A DNA stretch of 64,000 nt from Agapanthus africanus (Eukaryota > Streptophyta > Magnoliopsida > Asparagales > Amaryllidaceae): positions 191,853,739 to 191,917,738 of the forward strand of contig JASDDO010000026.1 in assembly GCA_030015575.1 (NCBI GenBank), written 5' to 3'. A program made the translations under genes and the position numbers. The notes below the pieces were generated by a model. The model worked only from the letters and a program-made list of their open reading frames with translations. It did no database searches and had not been told where the DNA came from. Positions 1-10,924 of this stretch are shown here, one piece after another (within the stretch, counting starts at the first letter, position 1; every line of letters starts with the position of its first letter).

Positions 1-816
1 GTTATCTCATAACTTATTGTGAATTCCAATTATTGTATCACATTCCAGATAAATAGAAAATGTTAAACTTTCCGATCGAACATTCGAACACCCAAGTTTT
101 CCCAATACAGATCAACACATGAAATAGGTCTAACAACATTCAGTTCGTGCCTCAGTACCAACGGTCCAGCCGTAGAAGGGTCAAGCCAGCGCCTCACATG
201 TGGCACGCCGTACTGCCCAAAACCCGAAGGTTCAAAGGGCAGTTCAAGACGGTCACATAATCGAGTTAAGGTTTGTTGTCTTCTAGAGGGTCCATCGCGT
301 TACTTGCACTACTTAGAACGTCGTTAAACTACGGAAAAATCCAACACTTGGAAATTTCCCGACAGGGGAAAAATTGGGTATTTATATCCGGTCTAACTTT
401 TTAACATATCCAAAAATTATCCGGAAAGCCACAGACAAAATCTGATACTCCGATCGAAACACCGAATCCCCAAAACAACCCAGAAAAATTCAACACTTGA
501 ATAAATATTAAAAATTCCCAGAAAATCCAGCATAATAAAATAAGAGTTACTGTGCAAACATGGGAAGCTGACGTCATCAATGGGCCGCGGAACCGCCGCA
601 GAAGCTAGGCTTCTGCCGCGGTTCCGCCGCCGTTTTGACTGTTCATGAGTAAAATTTTGCACCGTGATTCTTAGATTTCCCTGCTGAATTTTTTAAGCAT
701 TTTTAATCTGGAAAAATCCCAGTTTTTGAAAAAAGGACAGAGAGCTATTTTTGAGTTGGGTTTCGGGTTCGTTCGGGTTTCAAATTCCGTCTAGACTTCG
801 CCTAAGGCTCTAGCTA
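1..816 (-). other. 5' untranslated leader of Copia element A
   Basis: This stretch lies just downstream (minus strand) of a tRNA-Met primer site and carries no gag or pol frame. It is clearly related to the leader of Copia X: blocks near 158-300 (for example the ccagccgtagaaggg stretch and the cgagttaaggttt stretch) recur near 57990-58110 in the same orientation. It is therefore the leader of an Angela/Tork-like element whose coding region lies left of the window. It contains a GC-rich hairpin, listed separately. The short frame at 417-662 (minus) is not considered coding. Confidence 0.75.
585..629 (-). repeat. GC-rich leader hairpin with paired CGG-NN-CCG palindromes
   Basis: Two arms of about 21 bp (585-605 and 609-629) flank a 3-base loop (tag). 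The inner 8 bp, gcagaagc/gcttctgc, pair perfectly. The outer parts contain cggaaccg (588) and cggttccg (619), each nearly self-complementary and 31 bp apart start to start. The hairpin lies about 190 nt downstream of the primer site. That is a usual place for retroelement dimerisation or packaging signals, but the function here is inferred. Confidence 0.7.
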
Positions 817-829
817 GGCTCTGATACCA
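817..829 (-). promoter_or_regulatory. Primer binding site of Copia A (initiator tRNA-Met)
   Basis: On the minus strand it reads TGGTATCAGAGCC, the standard Ty1-copia primer site complementary to the 3' end of initiator tRNA-Met. One base separates it from the LTR end at 831. It fixes the element as minus-strand and the neighbouring LTR as the 5' LTR. Confidence 0.9.
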
Positions 830-830
830 C

Positions 831-3058
831 TGTAGGGTTCCTAGGCACCCTAATGAGGTCTCACAAGGCATCAACCATGCCAATTTCAAATTTTACGGTG
901 CCGAGAAACCCTAGACTACGGATCGTTAACTAGATGTCTAGGCGAAAAAGAAACTAGTTAACACTTAACTACAAGAATACGGAAATACAACCTTTGTAGA
1001 TCCGGTCCTCCACCTCCACGGCTCCGTGATGAAGTCTCCTCGCTGTCCATATCAAATTCCGGGCTCTAGCGTCGGCTTCATCGGAGAAGAAGCGGGCTAG
1101 GTCATCGACAACGTGCCGAAGATGATCTACGTCGAGGCATCGCTAGATCAAGCTCCAACTTCACCAAGTCAAGAAAACTTGTGAAGGAAACACACTTTAC
1201 TACTTGGCAAGAGGTAGAGGATGAAGAAATAGGAAGTGGGTTCACTTTAGAATTGGATTTCTCACTTTATTTCATCAATCACCATTGATGAAGAAAGGTT
1301 TTCTTCAATGAAGAAGATGAAGAAGAAGATGATGATGATTATCATAAGTTAATAAAAATAGAAAAGAAATATCATACTTATCATAACTTTAACCATGGTA
1401 AAGTGTAGAGAATTAACTTTAGTTAGGTGGAATGGTTAGAGTTAGAGAAGAAGACAAGAATGGTTGCTTTGGTCAAAGTTGCATGAAGCTTGAAGAAGCT
1501 TCTAAGAAAGCAACCATTTGTTTTCTTTTCTCATTCTTTTCATCCAAAAAGAAATAGATAAATGAATGAATAAATAAATAAGCAAACAATAAACCCTAAC
1601 CATTTCATTAACCAAGGTTTAATTCTTTATACTTAACCAATTTTACATGCACCATCAAACATGATACAAGCATGTGCAAAAAATCATATCACATATATAA
1701 CGCGCACATCCGAGCGAGAAAATCCATTTAAAGTGAACCGATACTAGTTAATGAAAAGTAATATATCAAGTATATAATTATGCATTAAATCATTAAATCA
1801 ACACTTGATTTAACGATCCGGTCATATCGCATATAACCGACTAATATCCAATGTATCGATTTATCGAATCAATCTTCGATTTGATAACTAGGTTATATCG
1901 CATACAACCATTCGACACATTGTTCGCGAGAATGAAATACGGTATCACATACACGCATTATTCTCGGTCCCGCACATATCTCATATGCGCTCCTATTTCG
2001 TTTCGCTTGAGCCAGGAAACCTCTGTGTAGGACTCTAAAGACTCGTCAATACGCCGGCAGCAGATGATGATCATATCAAACACCCACAAGCCGCAAGCGG
2101 TCTGCTAAACGTAACGGCCATCCGGGTATTGAGCGATCAGAAGATCGACGAGCAAGCCCGCTCACACTCCAGTGAATCCAACCAGTAACACTGCCGTACA
2201 GTCCGGTCTGATCGTCTGATATGTCGTATATCTCGCCTAGGGGTGGTAAACGTCAGACCCCAATAGCTCGATAAGTCGTGTCGATATGAGGTCTATAACA
2301 ATTCGAGAAACTACTGGTAACACTTAACAGTAAATCTCAGCAACCCTGTCCAGGGATTTCCGGTTATAGCCAATCGAACACAGCGCAACATCAACCCCCT
2401 ATACCGGGAGAGACGAATCCCCTCCTATCGCTCATTGCCTCCATGTGACTCGGGACTGTACCCAAAAACCACCGTTTTGCACGCCCTCTTGGACGTGGTA
2501 AGATGGAAATCAAAGCACAGTGGGAACCACATGAGACTCTTTGACGATCTCGGGTCAACAGACTACTCTGTACCAGTGTCACCAGAGAACTGCCATCTGA
2601 CGTGAGGTATAATACCATCTGGGAGTTCTCGGCGAGTCCGTCCAGTGTACCCAGTCTCTACTGAGCACCCGTATATCATCTCTGATGTCAAACACCAATG
2701 GATATGGGATCATCCATCGCCCATCTGTATGGGTCAAGAAGGTATACGCTAGTCTACTCTGGTATATCGATGCCCCGTCTCGATACACCCACGACTAGGG
2801 ACTTTGAAGGATGTACTTATGGACTACCATGTCCCCACTAGTATGATCCGCATCATAGTCCAGGTAGTCAAGTACACATCCTAAGGGCTTTACCAACATG
2901 TAACAGAGAGACAATCAGTGTACACGTTGAGGTAAAGATCAACCAGATAGCATACTATCATGTCGAGCAAGAAAGTCCTCCCTATATATGTCCAAGCATC
3001 CACTACAATATACATCCTATGTATAGTAATGGCCTCTAGGGCATACATATAACTAACA
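831..3058 (-). mobile_element. 5' LTR of Copia A (Angela/Tork-like)
   Basis: A 2228-bp LTR with TG...CA ends: on the minus strand it starts TGTTAGTTATATGTATGCCC and ends AACCCTACA beside the primer site. It is closely similar along its length to solo LTR B (32212-34421) in opposite orientation and more distantly to LTRs C, F and G. The next bases on the right (3059-3063, gagaa) start Tat integrase sequence, so Copia A inserted into the Tat-P element. The small frames at 2391-2788 recur in LTR B and are not thought to be genes. Confidence 0.88.
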
Positions 3059-3390
3059 GAGAATGCTCATCTTCGGCTTGAGGAGCTCGAAGCCCTCGAG
3101 GAAACTTGTCTCATAGTGCAGCAAAACTTGGAGGCTTACAAAGCAAAGATGACGCGCTCATACGAAAGAATAACTAGGTCGAGAACATTCCGCCAAGCCG
3201 AACTCGTGCTAGTTGTCAAAAGACCTATGATCCCCAATCGTGCCAAACGAGGGAAACTCAAGCCAAACTATGAGGCCCCATACATTATAGATAAAGTCTA
3301 CCAAGGTGGGGCTTACTTGCTCATAGATATGCATGGCAAAAGACCCTTCCAGCTAATAAACGGCTGATTCCTTAAGAAGTACTATGCCTG
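3059..3390 (+). pseudogene. Tat-lineage Ty3-gypsy integrase C-terminus (element Tat-P)
   Basis: The translation runs from a LEELEALEET-like start, through a basic Y-x-K-M-x-R-S-Y segment, to the typical Tat ending with GGAYLL, DMHGKRPFQLING and FLKKYYA. In this family it is the DNA-binding tail of integrase. A TGA at 3365-3367 interrupts the frame between LING and FLKKYYA, where the family has an arginine codon. The upstream catalytic core is missing because Copia A is inserted at 3058/3059. It shows that the sequence to the right is the 3' region of a plus-strand Tat element. Confidence 0.8.
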
Positions 3391-3494
3391 ACGAGTCACA
3401 GCCCAGGTTAATGAAAGATGACGACACTTGTGTCCGCTCGCTATCTTCCTGAGTCCAAACTCTATAAGTGGTATCCCGCGAAACCTCGCCTCAA
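3391..3494 (+). other. Spacer after Tat-P integrase
   Basis: A short non-coding stretch between the integrase stop region and the 27-bp array. A frame opens at 3418 and runs through the array, but its protein simply reads the tandem repeat, so I do not call a gene. Confidence 0.5.
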
Positions 3495-3750
3495 AATCCT
3501 AATGGACCGAAACGTCCTTAAACTAGCTATGGACCATAATGTCATTAAACTAACAACGGACCGCAACGTCCTTAACATAGCTATGGACCGTAATGTCCTT
3601 AAACTAACAACGGACCGCAATGTCCTTAAACTAGATATAGACCGTAATGTCCTTAAACTAACAACGGAAGACAATGTCCCTAAACTGCCTGTGGACCGAG
3701 ATGTCTTTAAATTAACAACAGACCGAGATGTCCCTAAACTAACAACGCCA
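3495..3750 (+). repeat. 27-bp tandem array (nine-codon period)
   Basis: About nine units built around ggaccgcaatgtccttaaac, with ggacc at 3504, 3531, 3558 and so on, an exact 27-bp period. Alternate units differ (acaacggacc versus gctatggacc), so there is also a 54-bp higher-order period. Because 27 is a multiple of three, one plus frame stays open through the array and reads nine-residue repeats of the type TTDRNVLKL. The same sequence family forms the 55-bp array at 13680-13945. Confidence 0.9.
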
Positions 3751-4802
3751 CCTCAAACACGGCTATAGTGGAATGCAAGTCCACAAGTCCCAGCGATGAG
3801 GACTGCAACTCAAATCCCATTGGCAAACGGATGGCTCACATGCGGCGAAACTATTCTCGAGAATTTCATCGCGCCAAAAAAAAAGGTACGTCCACAAGCG
3901 AAAAGGGCACGGATGAAAACCCGAAAGGGCGCCGTAAGTAAAAACAGCAGGACTGCCGGCGAGTTTGTGAAAACCCGAAAGGGCGCAATCTCGTTAAAAT
4001 AAAGACACCTGCAAGGTCCTCTCGACCTTGTGAGGAGAAAATACCTATATGAGATCCTTACGACTCACAATGGAGCAACCCACTTAGGGATTCCTACGAT
4101 TCCTAAGGAGAAACGCACCTACGAGATCCTCACGACTCATGGGGAGAAACACCTTTATGAGACCCTTATGGCTTATGAAGTCAAAAGCCTTAGTCAACAG
4201 GATCCTAACCCTGCTTGCTAAGCCATCTTTGATCGAATCGACTAAGGAAAATAATGATTCGCTCCTGGCAATATCCTAGTTGTAGTAATGCTGATGCCTA
4301 AATCGGTAACAAATTCCAAGTCCTTTCACGGCAAGTGATGATTCGCTCCTGGCAATATTCCAGTCACAGCGATGTTGATGCTAAGACCGGTATCAGATCT
4401 CAGGTCCATACTCGCAACAAAATCAGCGAGCCAAAAATACAAAAAAAATATATACAGCCGAAATGATCGGGCAACTCGCAATAAAAAGCAGCAAGTAAAA
4501 AAGAAAAATAGCCGAAATGATTGGGCACCGCGAAAAATAGCCGAAATGATTGGGCAATCGCGACTTTCGCGATATAAAAAACTGAAATGATAGAGCATCG
4601 CGGAAAGAAATAAAAAAATGAAAGAATGAAACTTTTTCCCTACAGACGAGTCTATACTAACCCCTGTATACAATCCATGGGTATAAACGAAAAGGGAACC
4701 ACATTTCCCAACGGACACTGTCAAAGGGAGAGTCAGATCTCGATGGCAACATCTGCATCCCAGAAGATCAGCACGGCATTCCTTCTCGACACCGCAGAAA
4801 GA
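3751..4802 (+). other. Tat-P 3' region between arrays
   Basis: Non-coding DNA of the Tat 3' region. It holds a repeated gaaaacccgaaagggcg motif (3916-3986), the first copy of a dispersed repeat (4016-4260), a duplicated tgattcgctcctggcaat segment (4254 and 4338), and repeated gccgaaatgattgggca blocks (about 4455-4600). The short frames here overlap on both strands with no family resemblance, and I do not call them genes. Confidence 0.5.
4016..4260 (+). repeat. Dispersed ~250-bp repeat, copy 1
   Basis: Built of short lines such as gagatccttacgactc, ttcctaaggagaaa and ttatgagacccttat, followed by aaagccttag and a gatcctaaccctgct end. Related copies lie at 5648-5890 and 5941-6190 in the same orientation, so the 48-bp array sits between copies 1 and 2. 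No coding function is evident. Confidence 0.65.
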
Positions 4803-5640
4803 GGAAACAAGTCAGCCAATGACCTCCCCGCCGGAACAACACTCCGTCTCGGAAAAATTCAACCAATGACCTCCCCGCCGGAACAACGCTCCCTCTCGGA
4901 AAAAAGTCAGCCAATGACCTCCCCGCTGGAACAGCGCTCCGTCTTGGAAACAAGTCAGCCAATGACCTCCCCGCCGGAACAACGCTGCGTCTTGGAAACA
5001 AGTCATCCAATGCCTCCCCGCCGGAACAACGCTCCACCTTGGAAACAAGTCAGCCAATGAACTCCCCGCAGGAACAACACTACATCTTGGAAACAAGTCA
5101 GCCAATGACCTCCCCGCCGGAACAACACTCCGTCTCGGAAACAAGTCAGCCAATGACCTCCCCGCCGGAACAACGCTCCGTCTCGGAAATAAGTCAGCCA
5201 ATGACCTCCCCGCCGGAACAACGCTCCGTCCACGCCGGAACAACGCTCCGTCTCGGAAACAAGTCAGCCAATGACCTCCCCGCCGGAACAACGCTCCGTC
5301 TCGGAAACAAGTCAGCCAAGGACCTCCCCACCGGAACAACGCTCCATCCCTGCCGGAACAACGCTCCGTCTCGGAAACAAGTCAGCTAATGACCTCCCCG
5401 CCGGAACAACGCTCTGCCTCGGAAACAAGTCAGCCAATGACCTCCCCGCCGGAACAACGCTCCGTCTCGGAAACAAGTCATCCTATGACCCCCTTGTTAG
5501 AACAATGCTTCGACCCGGAAACAATTCAGCCAATGACCTCCCCGTCAGAGCAATGCTTCAAATTGGAAATAAGCAAGCCAATGACCCCCCATCGGAGCAA
5601 TGCTTCGACTCGAAAACAAGTCAACCCACGAACCTCTAAA
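4803..5640 (+). repeat. 48-bp tandem array
   Basis: About 17 copies of a 48-bp unit containing gccaatgacctccccgccgg and aacgctccgtctcggaaac; gacctc starts at 4868, 4916 and 4964. Units near 5230 and 5350 contain partial duplications, and those after about 5480 diverge. Since 48 is a multiple of three, several frames on both strands stay open for 75-175 codons. These are repeat artefacts, not genes. The array belongs to the 3' non-coding part of the Tat element. Confidence 0.92.
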
Positions 5641-5647
5641 CCCGCAC

Positions 5648-5890
5648 AAAAGAAAATTCTCTTGTGAGATCCTTACGACTCTCAAGAGAAAACGAAATTA
5701 GGAATCCTGACAACTCCTAAGGACAAAATACACCTACGGGATCCTCAGGATTCATAGGGAGAAAAGTCTTTATGAGACCCTCACGTCTCATAAAATTGAA
5801 AAGTCTTAAGCGGCAGATCTGAACCTGCTTCCTACGCCATCGCTGTCCTGCAAGGAGGTCTAAGATGGAGTATTGTATGCTATCCACGGG
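5648..5890 (+). repeat. Dispersed ~250-bp repeat, copy 2
   Basis: Starts with aattctcttgtgagatcctt and follows the same order of blocks as copy 1 and copy 3, ending near the ctgcaaggaggtctaagatg stretch. Copy 3 begins about 50 bp later, so copies 2 and 3 are almost in tandem with a roughly 293-bp period. Confidence 0.65.
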
Positions 5891-5940
5891 CCACACTCTC
5901 CCAAGTCGAATATCGACAAGAAGGGAAACAACCACTTATG

Positions 5941-6190
5941 AGTCCTCTCGACATGCAAGGGAGAAAATTCTCTTGTGAAATCCTTACGACTCTCAAGAGA
6001 AAACGCACTTAGGAATCCTCACGATTACTAAGGAGAAAATACACATACGGGATTCTCTCGACTCGTTGGGAGAAAGGTCTTTATAAGACCCTCACGGCTC
6101 ATAAAGTTGAAAAGTCTTAGGCGACATATCTGAACCTGTTTTCTAAGCCAACACTGCCCTGCAAGGAGATCAAGATAGATTATCTATAGA
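5941..6190 (+). repeat. Dispersed ~250-bp repeat, copy 3
   Basis: Repeats copy 2 closely (aattctcttgtgaaatcctt at its start, ccctgcaaggagatcaagat at its end). It lies immediately before the poly(A) signal of the minus-strand gene, so it is downstream sequence for that gene and 3' region for the Tat element. Confidence 0.65.
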
Positions 6191-6263
6191 ACACATTTGC
6201 TAAATTCACATGCCAATGACATGACAAAGAAGAGAAGACGATAGTATGAGATAAAATATGTCT

Positions 6264-6269
6264 TTTATT
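6264..6269 (-). terminator. Poly(A) signal of the antisense gene
   Basis: On the minus strand the sequence reads gaataaaagac, a canonical AATAAA signal about 106 nt past the stop codon at 6375-6377. Position and strand fit the 3' end of the intron-containing minus-strand gene. Confidence 0.65.
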
Positions 6270-6374
6270 CATGAATTCAAGAGAGTACAAAATACATTTC
6301 ACAAAGAAATCAAAATGAATACATGTTATTCATAAAATAGCATGTTTACAGTAAAAAAGGGGGATACAAGACGG

Positions 6375-7084
6375 TTATTGAGGAGGAGGGGTTTTCAACA
6401 AATCAGCCAGCTTCTCGCGCGCTCCTTTCAATCTTTTCTCGCAATCGGCCGCCACGGCCAACTCTACTTCGACTCGGGCCCGCTATCGCAAACAAGACGA
6501 AATCTTTTCATTGGTTCCCAGCATGACAGCTTCGCAGTCCTGCACGACCCGCTCCGCAGAGTCAAGCGCCCGTCTTAGCGTCAACCCATCCGAAATGCAT
6601 CGCTGGAGATTGTCAAAGACAGTTTTCAACTGCGCAGCATTCGCTTCAACCTGGGCGCACAACCGGGCGGATTCACTTGAAGCTGCTTCATGTTCCGTAC
6701 GCCTCAGGGTCGCCTCTTGTTCAAAATGGCGGATGAAAGGAACACTACTCTCGACCCACGCAGCTCGCTAGGAGTTCAAAGCTGATACTTCAAGAACGGG
6801 ACGCTTGAGCTCAATCTCATGCGGGTAGGCCTCGATCTTTCTGCAGTAATTAACCCAAGACTCGATGACACCTTCGTCATGGAAGTTCACGAGCATTGCC
6901 AGCATATGATTAACCTCAGCAGCAAAATCTGCAGCGAATGCGAGGGCCTCGGCGTCAAGATCCTCGACGAATTCACTCAACATTCGCAGGCTAGTCACAA
7001 CACCCCTGGAAGATGGGCATTTAGCAAAGGGCCCTGCCGGATTTAGGATGCGAGACTCAAAGGTAGATGGAATCGGTGCGATTG
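6375..7084 (-). pseudogene. Last exon: predicted coiled-coil C-terminus
   Basis: Begins after the acceptor TTCGTTTTGCAG and ends in TAA at 6375-6377. It encodes an acidic/alanine-rich helix (FVEDLDAEALAFAADFAAEV) followed, beyond an in-frame TAG at 6768-6770, by a long charged helix rich in E, A, R and L with heptad spacing. A second in-frame TAG lies at 6483-6485. The exon ends with LADLLKTPPPQ. Both TAGs are consistent with C-to-T changes. A coiled-coil tail suggests a scaffold or multimerising role, which is inference only. Confidence 0.6.
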
Positions 7085-8634
7085 CTGCAAAACGAATTAT
7101 GGTCAAATATCGACTAGGGAGGTAAATAAAATACGCGAGCAATGGAGTCTACTATACCGGCTGTTGCAGATGGCAAAATTGGGAGTGCCGGAGGCGCGGC
7201 TATTCTCTCTTCCCCTCCTCCGATCCGTGACGCTGCGATCAATACAAGGAAGAATTAGCAACAATATGGCTATTCATAAAATAAAGAAGGAGACAATAGC
7301 TAAAAGATATACTAACCAATATCAACAGATAGAATGACTTCCAACTGGAAGGAGAAATGCGGGTTCAACACCTGGTATAGATGGTCGAAAAGGACTCCTG
7401 CAAAGTAATGACAATATACTGTCAATACAAAGAAGATGGTGTCCATAGTTAAACTAAATAAATCGCAAACCTATACCTTCCAGCATTTCGGAGTACATTG
7501 GAGAAGGCGAGGGAACAATAACCATCATAGCAGCGACCGAAGGTGCTTCAAATGGCACAATCTCAGCATTCATTGCACCTACAAACAAAATATCGTCAAA
7601 AGAAGCTGAACGGGATTGAGAAATAAAAAGGGAACAGTGACTTAAGACTTACCTAATGGGCCATCAACCAAGACCGCGACGGAAGCATCACCAGGCGTAG
7701 CAGCTTCTTCGCTCTCCCTCAAAAGGGTAGTTTCTGCGTTCATGGCTTCATCCACTGATTCGAAAAGGGCCGTCGTGACTCTTGCGACGCCCGCCGAGAC
7801 CAGGGAGCTACTTGGGGAAAGAGCGGCGGTCTGGATGGTCCCAGATTCTAGAGAGAGGGTAGCAATTTCGGGCACGGTAACCGCCAGGCTTTCACCCGTC
7901 ATCCCATCCCCAAGACTTGGAACTGCAGAAAATACATATGTCAAAATTCGAAGATCTAGTTCTAATAAAAAAAACTCAGCATTACGTTACCTTGGGGCAG
8001 CTTTTCGGTTTCTTACCGAGCTGAACGCGCAACCTGTCTATGGGCGGTAAACAACGCAGGAGGAACATCCGCCGAATGAGTATCAACAAGGAGGATGCTG
8101 CTTGAGCCTGCATCCACGGCCAAACTGGCATCGCGTTCCCTCGCCACTCACTTCCTACGCTTCTTTTCGGTCTGAGCAGTGAGAAATGATCTCCTCAAGA
8201 TCTCTGACAAAGGGACGTCGTCGTCCGAACCAAGCTCTGCCTCCGGAGCCGTTACGGCATCTGTCATCGGCTGCTTTAGCGACGCCTCCTGCGATAATGT
8301 TAGAGGAGCCGGGGCCATAATAGCTGACTCTGGAAGCGTCGCTGCACCGCCGCTTGGGATCGGTACCGCACTCGGAATAACCTGAGTCAAGGTAGTCCCT
8401 GTAATAAGATGAAAGAAAGGGTCAGAACACGAATAAAGAAAGGGATAAAGGCATAATGAATGGAATTTTACTGAGGCCCAAAGAAGCGCAGAGCCTCTCT
8501 TCCTCTTCAAAAGTTTTGAGGGAAGCCATGAGAGACTCTTTGGAAGAGATACCTGTTCAAGAAGAAAGCGTCAGTAGAAGCATAATAAAAGAAGATAACC
8601 GCGGAAGAATTAACTGAAGTATACCTGACTTCGC

Positions 8635-10924
8635 GATAGTGATCAGTGCCGCTTCATCGCGAGCCAGTCGCTCGAAAGTCACAAGGGAACCCTGGAGATT
8701 AGTATCATCCGCAGGCATGATGAATAAACCCTCATTGGTGCCATACTCGCACAAACCCTCACTGTAAGAAGCATGTGGCTCCTAGCCAAATATGACGTTG
8801 GCAGAAAACAGCGACTTCTTCTTCTTTTGCGAGCTAGCGCCGACAGCCGATGATAAGAGCTTGCACTTGACGGGCATTTTTGGGCGACGAGTCCCGATCT
8901 CCGTACCTATGCCAGACTCCGGGGACGCTGCAGCTACCGTTTCTACAGGAACACGGGGTAGAGGCTTCTCAGGAAATGCATGCGGGACAGCAACCGGGCA
9001 GCTTCTCTTAAGGAAGGACCAACAGTGGTCCGTCGTTTTAAGGGGGCAGCTGGATTACCGGCAGGGACTGCACCCTTGCGATCGAGCAGTAACCAACTTT
9101 CTTCCCTAATAACAGCACCCGTCGCATGCTGGTACCACGCCATGTATGCATTCGAGGCTTTCGAAATGCAGCTCGGCTCACTGATAAAAAAATTGGACCC
9201 GGTGTTTAGCCGCATGAAATGGTGCAGCACGCTGCGGATACCCTCTTCCGTAGCAACCGGCTCTGCTAAAAAAGCCTCAAGCGGGACACCCTGATCGTAA
9301 ATCGACTGTTGAGCGAAACGGTGCAGGCTGTACCTCATTAATAATGCCGAGTCATTCTGCCTGAACACTAAAAAGCCCGGCCTGATTGAATACAAATGCA
9401 GAATCTCACGAGCCTTGAATGTAGGAGCCCCATATTTGAAGTTATCGCGCAACGGTTGCACTGTCTTAGTGGATTCCTTGCCGATAGCTAAAACCTTATC
9501 GACGAAGGTCATGCTATCCCCGACCGTACGCGGGCAAAGGACCAGACCCCGAGCCTCTCGCTGTGACGGATCTAAAGCAGAAGCGTCAACTAGGAAGATA
9601 ACCCGAGGGAAATTATAACTGTCGTAGAAACGGGGCCATTTGTGGAATCCAAAAGCGCCGAGCACATGCAGCTCGATCCACGACGTGAAATAGTGCAGCG
9701 GGAGATTTACGGGTTGTACCCCCGACTGAGTGGTGTCGGCCGCTAAGCTGAGGCCATGATACAGGTGAGCCAGCCCAGCGATCCTGATGGCCACTCGCGT
9801 CCCGGCAACCATTCGGTGAGCCGGATAGAAGACGGATGGCCTCATATAGCGAGGGTGCATTGGGAGCACAAACCAGCTTAACCATAGGCTGAGGAACCTT
9901 AAAAAGAAGGCCTCTTTGTCGATGTCTGAAGTTGCGAGCTTTGCAAAGGGGAGGACCGCGGTATCTGGAAGGAAGAAATTCTTTTGATCTGCTTCCGCTG
10001 TCGGCGGGCTGTCCAAGCCAAATCCAAAAAGATCATCAAGCTTGGCGAACTTCGCAGCTTATTTTGACAAGACTTCCGGACGGAAAAAAGCGGACGATGA
10101 AATCCGAGAAGCTGACCCCGTGCCCACCGGCTTCGAGAAACAGACTCACATAAATATTCAACACCTTGATCAGACTCGGGAATCGATGTTGAATAGCATT
10201 CTCCGTAGTAAGACCCATCACCACTGATTTGGTGGCGAAGATGTACTCGTCAGGAGGAAGTATTTCCTCATAATGTTCCCCTCTGATGGGTAGGCTCGAA
10301 ATTTCTGCAAATTCCTCCAGGGAAATTGAAACCTCCCGGTCCAATAAAAGAAAGATGTGAGTCGGAGTATTCCACTGTTCTAAGAAATTCTTGACCCACC
10401 ATACGTGAGGCGCGGAATACTGGAAAAGAGACGCATAGATAGCAAGGGACAATCTGAGCTTCAGCGGTAGCGAATTTTTGGCCGACAAGATGTATCGAGC
10501 CTACTGCAAGTATCCGGCTGAATGGCGAGGAGTTAAGTCTATCATGTATGCCTGTCCCCAAGGGCGCGACTCGACTTGACATATGCGCCGCCCCAGAATA
10601 TCTAAAGCCATCGGCTGCTGTATAGGTATCGAGCCCATCGAGGGCTGGAGACGTCCATCAGTAATCCAGTTAATCTCCTCCATCGAGTAATTCACCTGGG
10701 GTGAGTCAGCATAATGAATGGCGGAAATTGGCTCTGAAGGCACTGCACAAGAGAAACTGCGCTGACCCTGAATAATTTGGTTATACCACAACCCCCATAA
10801 GTGAAGAGACTTCTGCTCCGGGTTATGATCTTTAATCAGTGCAAAAACATCCCGATCCACAAGCGCGTCAGCGTATGCACTCTCTGGGCGAACAAATGGG
10901 AAAGAAGAGTCAAAAGAAATAGTA
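8635..10924 (-). pseudogene. Large 5' exon with plant-mobile-domain-like region
   Basis: The exon begins after a pyrimidine-rich acceptor (TTTCTTTTTGTGCAAG) and ends at a GTATAC donor (8634). The translation includes LWGLWYNQ near the start, then a stretch containing NTPTHIFLLLDREVSISLEE followed by FAEISSLPIRGE. This combination is typical of the aminotransferase-like plant mobile domain family, known from MAIN/MAIL1-type proteins and from transposon-borne copies. Further on come FGFHKWPRFYDSYNFPRV and a repeated aromatic/basic pattern. After about residue 650 the sequence turns into a Pro/Ala/Ser-rich, lysine-rich linker (SSQKKKKS). Breaks are listed under the gene. Assignment to the mobile-domain family is from memory of the motif style; a profile search would decide it. 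Confidence 0.6.

Larger units (their letters stand above)
6375..10924 (-). pseudogene. Intron-containing antisense gene with plant-mobile-domain-like region (decayed), within Tat-P
   Basis: Reading frame, splice sites and family features together define a minus-strand gene of at least eight exons: 10924-8635, 8552-8472, 8398-7991, 7922-7653, 7578-7477, 7397-7317, 7232-7158 and 7084-6375. Every intron begins GT and ends AG and is 68-84 nt long, typical of plants. For example, the donor at 7652 reads GTAAGT after a TTAG exon end, and the acceptor before 7922 reads TTTTCTGCAG. The predicted protein is about 1300 residues: an N-terminal region resembling plant mobile domain proteins, a Ser/Pro/Ala-rich middle and a C-terminal coiled coil. 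The frame is broken by TAG at 10501, an A6-run frameshift near 10084, TAA at 10059, a frameshift near 8985, and TAG at 8782, 6768 and 6483. It lies antisense to, and downstream of, Tat integrase, as described for additional antisense ORFs of Tat elements. Exons 5' of 10924 were not found. Confidence 0.72.

Noticed and set aside
817..829. tRNA gene fragment
   Set aside because: The tRNA-Met complementarity is a retrotransposon primer site; no tRNA cloverleaf is present.
2391..2788. ORFs conserved between 2391-2788 and 32482-32879
   Set aside because: They are conserved only because both regions are copies of one LTR; other related LTRs break the frames.
3418..3768. ORF encoding nine-residue repeats (TTDRNVLKL type)
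   Set aside because: It is explained by the 27-bp array period; there is no promoter, domain or homologue that I recognise.
4812..5639. Several 75-175-codon ORFs on both strands
   Set aside because: They only read the 48-bp tandem repeat; the length is a multiple of three, so frames stay open without selection.
4803..5640. Possible CRISPR array from regular repeats
   Set aside because: Units are head-to-tail without unique spacers, and the DNA is a plant retrotransposon 3' region.
8943..9109. Plus-strand ORFs 8792-9294 as genes
   Set aside because: They are shadows of the minus-strand mobile-domain exon.
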